Position numbers and translations under genes: made by a program
Notes under the pieces: model-generated
Seen by the model: the letters and a program-made list of their open reading frames with translations, nothing else
Told to the model about the DNA's origin: nothing
The model's database searches: none
Origin: Victivallales bacterium
GTDB taxonomy: Bacteria > Verrucomicrobiota > Lentisphaeria > Oligosphaerales > Oligosphaeraceae
Assembly (NCBI GenBank): GCA_900769285.1
Contig: CAAGGB010000284.1
Span: 1 to 11,522 of the forward strand
Direction: 5' to 3'
DNA: 11,522 nucleotides
Part shown: one piece after another, positions 6,674 through 11,522 of the stretch
How positions within the stretch are numbered: position 1 is the first letter of the stretch
Layout of the letters: every line of letters starts with the position of its first letter

Positions 6674-7828
6674 ATGACCGTCCGCAACGACGCCCCCTCC
6701 ATCTGGATCATCTCCGGCGAAGCCTCCGGCGACGACTACGGCGCCGGCCTGGCCCGCGAGCTCCGTCGCCTCCGCCCTCACTGCGTCCTCAAGGGCATGG
6801 GCGCCGAGAAGATGCGCCAGGCCGGCGTCGAGCTCCTCGTCGACTCCACCGACCTGGGCGTCGTCGGCATCGTCGAGGTCCTCCGGCACTTGCCGCTCTT
6901 CCTGCGGCTGCTGGGCGACCTGACGCGCCGCGCGGCCACAGAGCGCCCCGCAGCCGTCGTCCTCATCGACTATCCGGGGTTCAACATACGCTTCGCGCAG
7001 CGTCTCAAGGCGCTGGGCATTCCGGTCATCTACTACATCAGCCCGCAGGTGTGGGCCTGGAAGAAGGGACGCATCCCAAAAATCGCCGCCGCCGTCACCC
7101 GAATGCTCTGCATCTTCCCCTTCGAGCCGGCCGTCTACGCAGGCACCGGCCTCGACGCGCGCTTCGTCGGACATCCGCTGCTGGAGACGCTGGCGCCGCT
7201 GACCTCACAGCCGGCCGAACGCGACCCGAACCTCGTCATCCTGCTCCCCGGCAGCCGCCGCAGCGAGTTCAGCCGGCTGCTGCCCGTCTATCTGGAGACG
7301 GCGCGCGAACTGCGCCGCCGCCGCCCCGAGCTGCGCTTTCACCTGCCCATGCGCAACGCCGCCAACGTCGAGGCGGCCAAGGCCATCATCGCCCACACCG
7401 ACCCATCCTTCGACCTCAGCCTCTTCGAGTTCTCGACGGGCGACGCGCGGCAGTGGATGCGCCGCGGCGCGGCCGGCATCGCCGCCAGCGGCACGGTCAC
7501 GGTGGAGGCCGCCATCCTGGGGCTGCCTCTCGTCGTCACCTACAAGCTCAACCCCGCCACCTGGTGGTTCGCCAAGCGGGTCGTCAAGCTGCCCTCCATC
7601 ACCATCGCCAACCTCGTCACCAACAGCACCGTCTACGCCGAACGCCTCCAGGACGAGGCAACCCCCACCAACCTCGCCCAGGAGCTCCTCGACATCCTCC
7701 CCGGCGGCCCGCGTCATCAGGCCGTCGTCGACGGCATGGACGCCTGCGTCCGCCAGTTGGGCGGCGGCCGCAACGCCGCCGCCACCGTCGCCGAGAACGT
7801 CCTAGAGGTCATCGGACAACGCAAGTAG
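6674..7828 (+). CDS. lpxB: Lipid-A-disaccharide synthase (LpxB)
   Basis: LpxB is a GT19 glycosyltransferase at the inner face of the cytoplasmic membrane. It joins UDP-2,3-diacylglucosamine to lipid X (2,3-diacylglucosamine 1-phosphate) to form the tetraacyl lipid A disaccharide 1-phosphate. The 384-residue length is normal. Seen: SGEASGD at 14-20, DYPGFN at 99-104, SPQVWAWK at 123-130, LPGSRRSE at 191-198 and ASGTVTVEAA at 271-280. The C-terminal NLV segment (313-315), which usually runs into a GREVVPE stretch, is here NLVTNSTVYAERLQ, a mild divergence. ATG 6674 has AAGGAG 10 bases upstream. It starts 36 bases after metW, so it is probably the last gene of a metX-metW-lpxB operon. Its presence shows a lipid A-bearing outer membrane. 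Confidence 0.95.
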   Translation: MTVRNDAPSIWIISGEASGDDYGAGLARELRRLRPHCVLKGMGAEKMRQAGVELLVDSTDLGVVGIVEVLRHLPLFLRLLGDLTRRAATERPAAVVLIDYPGFNIRFAQRLKALGIPVIYYISPQVWAWKKGRIPKIAAAVTRMLCIFPFEPAVYAGTGLDARFVGHPLLETLAPLTSQPAERDPNLVILLPGSRRSEFSRLLPVYLETARELRRRRPELRFHLPMRNAANVEAAKAIIAHTDPSFDLSLFEFSTGDARQWMRRGAAGIAASGTVTVEAAILGLPLVVTYKLNPATWWFAKRVVKLPSITIANLVTNSTVYAERLQDEATPTNLAQELLDILPGGPRHQAVVDGMDACVRQLGGGRNAAATVAENVLEVIGQRK

Positions 7829-7857
7829 CAAGCAGTCCTGTCCAAATCATCCAGAAC

Positions 7858-7926
7858 CACAAAAACACCCAAACGACACAACTGAAAACGCATGGCGCGT
7901 CGTCTGTGTCGCTTGGGTGTTTTGTG
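7858..7926. terminator. Bidirectional terminator between lpxB and the fusion gene
   Basis: The arms 7858-7880 and 7905-7926 form about 21 pairs with one bulged A and one A/C mismatch that becomes U-G in the leftward RNA. The loop is 24 bases. The outer stem is A-rich on the left (CACAAAAA) and T-rich on the right (GTTTTGTG), so each strand's transcript ends in a U-containing arm. It lies between two convergent genes, 29 bases after lpxB and 27 bases from the stop of the gene at 7954. Confidence 0.85.
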
Positions 7927-7953
7927 TGGACTGGCGGCTGAGGGGGGGGAAGG

Positions 7954-9087
7954 TCAGCTACGGCAGGCGCGAATCTGAATGGCGTGTTCGATGGGCTTGT
8001 CGGAGATGACGACGAGATACCCGCCGCCGCCGGCGCCGGTGATCTTCCAGCCGGCGGCGACGCCACGGATGCCCTCGATCGCCTCGGTCATCTCGGGGAA
8101 GAGCATATTGGGGAACATGGCGAGCTGCGCCTCCAGGCAGGCCGTGGTGGCGCTGCCCCAGGCGCCGAGGTCATGGCGCAGGACGGCGTCCCAGATATCC
8201 TGCGCGGTCTGGGCGAGGCGGCGGGCGCCCTCGGCGGTGATGCGGGTGTCGACGAGGGGGGAGTAGCCGGCCTTGCGCAGGGGCAACGCGAGGAGATAGA
8301 TGTGCTGCTCGAGGAACGCGAGGGTATCCTCGTCGATGCAGGACTCGATGTGGACGGGCCAGTAGCCGTTGTCGTAGTCGAGCCGGTTGAAGCCGGGGAG
8401 ACAGATGCCGAGCTGATCCTGGGAGCCGGAGACGTCGACGGTTCCGGGCGGGTTCTCGACGCAGAAGAGCGTATGGGCAAGCTGGACGCGGTTGCCCTCG
8501 GGTATCGAGGTGTGCCAGAGCTCGGTCGCCTTCAGGCGCGACGAGGTGGCCATGCCGGAGCGATGGTTGAACTCCATGTCGGGCTCGAGGGACATGGTGA
8601 GGACGGAGCCGGGGCAGAGCTTGTTGACGAAGGGCTGGTCGAGCCAGCCGCCGCCCAGCTCAAGGCGGTAGGGAATGGTGCACTCCTGGCGCAGCGCCGT
8701 CGTCGAGCGCGTGGGCAGACCGCTGTGGGGGATGCGCTGGCTGACGACCAGGCGGACGCCAAGCTCGTCGCAGAGCGCCTGCTTGGCGGGCGAGAAGCCG
8801 TCGGTGTTCACGAAGAGGATGTCGGGCTTGAGGCGGCGGAATTCGGGTTCGAAGTCGAGGATGCCGGAGCCGGAGTTGACCCAGGCGTCCTTGACGCAGC
8901 GCAGTGCCTTGACCATGTAGAGTCGCTCGTTCTCAGTGTTGATGGTCTGGCGGTGCTTGAGTTCCTGGATGGTGCGGTCGGAGCCGATGCCGACATACAG
9001 CTCTCCATGGGTGGCAGCCTCCTCGAAAAAGGCCACATGCCCCGAATGGAGCATGTCGTAGCATCCTGAGACAAAGACTTTGGTCAT
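7954..9087 (-). CDS. HxGH nucleotidylyltransferase / GHMP sugar kinase fusion
   Basis: This 377-residue protein has two domains. Residues 1-135 are a Rossmann-type cytidylyl/adenylyltransferase: GCYDMLHSGH with the catalytic HSGH at 14-17, and a C-terminal PTRSTTALR (125-133) resembling the family's ISTT substrate motif. Residues 138-377 resemble galacto-, fuco- or heptose kinases of the GHMP family: LELGGGWLDQP (142-152), SGMATSSR (177-184) where the GLGSSSA ATP loop is expected, SGSQDQLG (220-227) and ITGAGGGGYLVV (349-360). Only about 25 residues separate the first two blocks, so the kinase N-terminal lobe is reduced. By analogy with HldE and Fkp, it may phosphorylate a sugar and then attach CMP or AMP; the substrate is unknown. 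I recall similar uncharacterised proteins in Bacteroides but could not check. ATG 9087 follows AGGAAGA very closely. Confidence 0.82.
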   Translation of the reverse strand: MTKVFVSGCYDMLHSGHVAFFEEAATHGELYVGIGSDRTIQELKHRQTINTENERLYMVKALRCVKDAWVNSGSGILDFEPEFRRLKPDILFVNTDGFSPAKQALCDELGVRLVVSQRIPHSGLPTRSTTALRQECTIPYRLELGGGWLDQPFVNKLCPGSVLTMSLEPDMEFNHRSGMATSSRLKATELWHTSIPEGNRVQLAHTLFCVENPPGTVDVSGSQDQLGICLPGFNRLDYDNGYWPVHIESCIDEDTLAFLEQHIYLLALPLRKAGYSPLVDTRITAEGARRLAQTAQDIWDAVLRHDLGAWGSATTACLEAQLAMFPNMLFPEMTEAIEGIRGVAAGWKITGAGGGGYLVVISDKPIEHAIQIRACRS

Positions 9088-9172
9088 TCTTCCTGTATAA
9101 GGTTTTTGGGGTGATGGTCTACATGAGGCTCACAGATGCGGATTAATGTAAGCGGCCAACGCCAAATTGAAA

Positions 9173-9199
9173 GCCGCCGGACGCCACACGCCCGGCGGC
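9173..9199 (-). terminator. Intrinsic terminator of hydF
   Basis: GCCGCCGG (9173-9180) pairs perfectly with CCGGCGGC (9192-9199) around an 11-base loop. On the - strand it begins 11 bases after the hydF stop and is followed by TTTCAATTT, a broken U tract. It separates hydF from the fusion gene, which therefore probably has its own promoter between 9088 and 9170. I could not place that promoter. Confidence 0.72.
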
Positions 9200-9210
9200 C
9201 CACCCCCGCT

Positions 9211-10425
9211 TCAGTCCAGCAGGCTGCGGATGTCCGGCAACGGCTCGATGCTGCGCGCCAGGATGCCGTGAACATGCGCGATGAGGATGCCGTAGTTGGT
9301 GAGCGGAACGCCCTGGTCGGCCGCGCACTGGGCGCGGTAGCGCATCTCGCGCTCGTTCAGCATGCAGCCGCCGCAGTGGACGATGAGGCTGTAGGGCGTG
9401 AGGTCATCGGGGAAGCCCGTGCCGCTGCTAAACTCGAACTGCAGACGCCTCCCCGTGAAGTCGCTAATCCACTTCGGCAGCTTCTGCGTGCCGATGTCGC
9501 CGCACTGGCGATGATGCGTGCAGCCCTCCGAGATGAGCACCCTCGCGCCGTCCGTCAGGCGCTCCAGCGCCCGCACGCCGCGCACCGCGCCCTCCAGATA
9601 ACCCTTGTACCGCGAGAACAGAATCGAGAACGACGTCAGCGGCACCTCGCGCGGAACCAGACGCGAGACCACGCCGAACGCCTGGCTGTCCGTCACCACC
9701 AGCCGCGGCGGACGCGACAGCGCGGACAGCGCCGCCGACAGCTCCGTCTCCCGCGTCACGATGCCCAGCGCACCACGGTCGAGGACGTCCCGAAGCGTCT
9801 GCTGCTGCGGCAGTATCAGCCGTCCCTTCGGCGCCGCCGAGTCGATGGGCGTCACCAGAACCACCAGGTCCCCCGCGTCCACCAGGCCGTCCAGGATGCG
9901 GCGCGACGGCTCGCCGGTGTGCGCCGTGGCGGCCAGCAGCTCCTTCAGCTCATGGATGTGATACCCCGTCCTGGCGCTCACCGCCAGCGCCTGCGGCTGC
10001 CCAGACGCCAGCGCGTCCGCGCCCGACGCCAAGTCAGCCTTGTTGAACGCAATCACATGCGGCAGACCCTTCGCCTCAATCAGCGACAGAATCTCGCGGT
10101 CCGCAGGCGTTAGACCCTGCGTCGCGTCCGCCACCAGAACCGCAAGGTCCGTGCGGTTCAGCGTCTGGCGGGCCTTCCGCACACGCTGCTGTCCCAGCTC
10201 CGTCGCGTCCTCGTCCAGTCCCGGCGTGTCGATGATCACCACCGGACCCACCGGCAGCAGCTCCATCGACTTCAGAACCGGATCCGTCGTCGTCCCACGA
10301 ACCTCCGAAACCACCGCCAGCTCCTGACCCGTCACCGCGTTCAGCAAACTCGACTTGCCCGCGTTCCGACGACCGAAAAACGCAATGTGCAGCCGCTCCG
10401 ATGAGGGTGTCTCATTCATGCCCAT
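9211..10425 (-). CDS. hydF: [FeFe] hydrogenase H-cluster maturation GTPase HydF
   Basis: HydF is the GTPase scaffold on which the 2Fe subcluster of the H-cluster is completed before transfer to the hydrogenase. The 404 residues show three parts. The GTPase domain has the P-loop GRRNAGKS (18-25), RGTTTDP (43-49), DTPG (66-69), NKAD (128-131) and SAR (150-152). The dimerisation region contains TPIDSAAPKGRLILPQ (192-207). The iron-sulfur domain has Cys302-x-His304 and His350-Cys351-x2-Cys354, the CxH...HCxxC signature of HydF. ATG 10425 has AGGAG 10 bases upstream and is preferred to the Met at codon 3. It lies 126 bases downstream of hydG on the same strand and is followed by a terminator. The cytoplasmic role and partnership with HydE and HydG come from the family; no hydrogenase gene is in view. 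Confidence 0.96.
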   Translation of the reverse strand: MGMNETPSSERLHIAFFGRRNAGKSSLLNAVTGQELAVVSEVRGTTTDPVLKSMELLPVGPVVIIDTPGLDEDATELGQQRVRKARQTLNRTDLAVLVADATQGLTPADREILSLIEAKGLPHVIAFNKADLASGADALASGQPQALAVSARTGYHIHELKELLAATAHTGEPSRRILDGLVDAGDLVVLVTPIDSAAPKGRLILPQQQTLRDVLDRGALGIVTRETELSAALSALSRPPRLVVTDSQAFGVVSRLVPREVPLTSFSILFSRYKGYLEGAVRGVRALERLTDGARVLISEGCTHHRQCGDIGTQKLPKWISDFTGRRLQFEFSSGTGFPDDLTPYSLIVHCGGCMLNEREMRYRAQCAADQGVPLTNYGILIAHVHGILARSIEPLPDIRSLLD

Positions 10426-10551
10426 ACACTCTATGCTCCTTGCTTCTAGATGTGTAACTCTCTGATGACAAGATATCTATGAATTCTTATCATCAGGAGT
10501 GTACTTCACTATACTACACTATAATCCACTCAACTCCATCGAGGACATTAA
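10426..10551 (-). promoter_or_regulatory. AT-rich, structured hydG-hydF spacer
   Basis: This spacer is much richer in A+T than the genes around it. It contains the hairpin at 10457-10500 and a second inverted repeat, AGTGTA (10498-10503) with TACACT (10515-10520). On the - strand, two TATAGT boxes (10508-10513 and 10518-10523) could serve as -10 elements, but the best -35 (TTGAGT, 10528-10533) is only 14 bases from the nearer. It may hold a separate hydF promoter or a regulator site. The hydF ribosome site is at its left end. Confidence 0.35.
10457..10500 (-). repeat. Long imperfect hairpin between hydG and hydF
   Basis: Arms 10457-10473 and 10485-10500 form 16 pairs with one bulged base (10461) and an 11-base loop. 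The one non-Watson-Crick pair (10469/10489) is G-U only in the leftward RNA, the direction in which hydG and hydF are transcribed. No T run follows, so it is not a typical terminator; it may be an RNA processing or stability element, or a DNA operator. Confidence 0.7.
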
Positions 10552-11522
10552 TCAGAAGCGGAAATCGCGCTGACCGTGTGCGATGTCGTCGAGGTGCTGG
10601 ATGGCGGTGGCTCGGATTTTGTCGCTGGGGACCTTCTGGATTTCCTGTTGGATGAGCTGTTCGCCGATTTGGCGCGTTTCGGGCGAGGCGTAGTCGATGA
10701 GGTATTCCTTGAGGGTCATGAGTGCGTTGGGGTGGCAGCAGTTGAGGATTTTGCCGGACTTGCAGAGTGACATGAAGCGGTCGCCGGTGCGTCCCTCGCG
10801 GTAGCAGGCGGTGCAGAAGCTGGGGATGTAGCCGAGCTTCATGAGCCACTGGACGACGGCGTCGAGCGGTCGGCGGTCGCTGACGTCGAACTGCGCGGAG
10901 GACTCGCATTCGGGCTCCTCCTCGGCGTAGCCGCCGACGCTGGTGCGTGAGCCGCCGCTGATCTGAGAGATGCCGAGATGGAGGACGCGCTCGCGTGTCT
11001 TCTGGCTCTCGCGGGTGGAGACGATCATGCCGGTGTAGGGGACGGCGATGCGGATGCAGGCGACGATTTTGGCGAACTGGTCGTCGTTGATGCCATTGGC
11101 GAAGGTGGCGGGGTCGATGTCGTCGGCGGCGCGGATGCGCGGGACGGAGATGGTGTGTGGGCCGACGCCGAACGCGGCCTCGAGGTGCTCGGCGTGCATG
11201 AGGAGCGCGGAGAATTCGTAGCGGTAGCGCTCCAGGCCGAAGAGGACGCCGAGTCCGACGTCGTCGATGCCGCCCTGCATGGCGCGGTCCATGGCCTCGG
11301 TGTGGTAGGCGTAGTTATGCTTGGGGCCGGTGGGATGGAGCTGCTCGTAGCTTTCCTTGTGGTAGGTCTCCTGGAAGAGGATGTAGGTGCCGATGCCGGC
11401 GTCCTTGAGCTTGCGGTAGTTTTCGACGGTGGTGGCGGCGATATTGACGTTGACGCGGCGGATGGCGCCGTTCTTGTGCTTGATGTCGTAGATGGTCTTG
11501 ATGGACTCGAGGATGTACTCGA
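10552..11522 (-). CDS. hydG: [FeFe] hydrogenase maturase HydG (partial, N-terminus outside window)
   Basis: HydG is a radical SAM tyrosine lyase that turns tyrosine into CO, cyanide and p-cresol to build the Fe(CO)2(CN)-cysteine precursor of the H-cluster. The reading frame stays open from the right edge, so an ORF starting at the internal Met at 11292 is only part of it: 76 more codons upstream read as HydG, including NVNIAATTVENYRKLKDAGI and ILFQETYHKE. The window holds the last 322 residues of about 470. Downstream of 11292 are AMQGGIDDVGLGVLFGLERY, HAEHLEAAFGVGPHTISVPR, and the C-terminal cluster site CTAC-x22-C, which binds the auxiliary [4Fe-4S] with the dangler iron. The N-terminal CxxxCxxC SAM cluster lies outside. 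hydG precedes hydF in the direction of transcription. Confidence 0.96.
   Translation of the reverse strand, partial: EYILESIKTIYDIKHKNGAIRRVNVNIAATTVENYRKLKDAGIGTYILFQETYHKESYEQLHPTGPKHNYAYHTEAMDRAMQGGIDDVGLGVLFGLERYRYEFSALLMHAEHLEAAFGVGPHTISVPRIRAADDIDPATFANGINDDQFAKIVACIRIAVPYTGMIVSTRESQKTRERVLHLGISQISGGSRTSVGGYAEEEPECESSAQFDVSDRRPLDAVVQWLMKLGYIPSFCTACYREGRTGDRFMSLCKSGKILNCCHPNALMTLKEYLIDYASPETRQIGEQLIQQEIQKVPSDKIRATAIQHLDDIAHGQRDFRF

Noticed and set aside
5741..7174. A 477-codon - strand frame opposite metX, metW and lpxB
   Set aside because: Antisense shadow with Asp/Gly/Val-rich composition and no family resemblance.
5416..7941. An 841-codon + strand open frame across metX, metW and lpxB
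   Set aside because: It is rich in Arg, Pro, Ser and His, has no recognisable domain, and overlaps three well-supported genes in another frame. It reflects high GC, which removes stop codons.
7984..9069. A 361-codon + strand frame opposite the fusion gene
   Set aside because: Antisense shadow; the - strand protein has clear transferase and kinase motifs.
9136..10113. A 325-codon + strand frame opposite hydF
   Set aside because: Arg/Gln/His-rich shadow of a confidently identified HydF.
10426..10551. A tRNA or other small RNA gene in the AT-rich spacer
   Set aside because: No cloverleaf, T-loop GTTCRA or CCA end is visible; a single hairpin is not enough to call an RNA gene.

Overview
The window is GC-rich chromosomal DNA from a Gram-negative, probably strictly anaerobic bacterium. 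LpxB shows an outer membrane with lipid A, and HydF and HydG show that an [FeFe] hydrogenase is assembled. Two neighbouring prepilin-like proteins carry the near-invariant FTLIELL...ALSKAREKA N-terminus and a C-terminal H-x(9-10)-DG motif. I associate that style with the Planctomycetes-Verrucomicrobia-Chlamydiae group, especially Lentisphaerota/Victivallis-like and Kiritimatiellota gut bacteria. An intracellular-looking GH29 fucosidase fits a host-glycan habitat. The placement is inferred from protein style and was not tested by phylogeny.

Layout, left to right. Positions 1-184 hold a cluster of GC-rich hairpins and the upstream edge of a DNA polymerase III delta-prime gene (holB-like, +). 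Positions 1205-1366 hold a 9-bp tandem repeat and a perfect 20-bp inverted repeat, which probably terminates the convergent GH29 alpha-L-fucosidase gene (-). A divergent intergenic region follows, with a good extended -10 promoter driving two tandem pseudopilin genes (+) that end at a hairpin. Next is a tight + strand operon, metX-metW-lpxB: metX and metW overlap by 4 bp, and lpxB starts 36 bp after metW. It ends at a long bidirectional hairpin shared with a convergent - strand gene. That gene encodes a two-domain protein, an HxGH nucleotidylyltransferase fused to a GHMP-type sugar kinase. Right of it on the - strand are hydF, with its own terminator, and the C-terminal two thirds of hydG, which runs off the right edge. 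The hydG-hydF gap is a conspicuous AT-rich island with a long imperfect hairpin.

How the genes work together: MetX acylates homoserine and MetW is its usual partner in methionine synthesis. LpxB makes the lipid A disaccharide. The fusion protein probably activates a sugar as a nucleotide sugar for surface glycans. HydG makes the Fe(CO)2(CN) precursor of the H-cluster, and HydF is the scaffold that finishes it and delivers it to the hydrogenase.

Most genes are ordinary housekeeping or well-known families. The least ordinary items are the nucleotidylyltransferase-GHMP kinase fusion with its shortened kinase domain, the structured AT-rich hydG-hydF spacer, the 9-bp minisatellite, and the non-glycine residue before the prepilin cleavage site. 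I see no clear evidence of a wholly new system, and no tRNA, rRNA, CRISPR array or insertion sequence.
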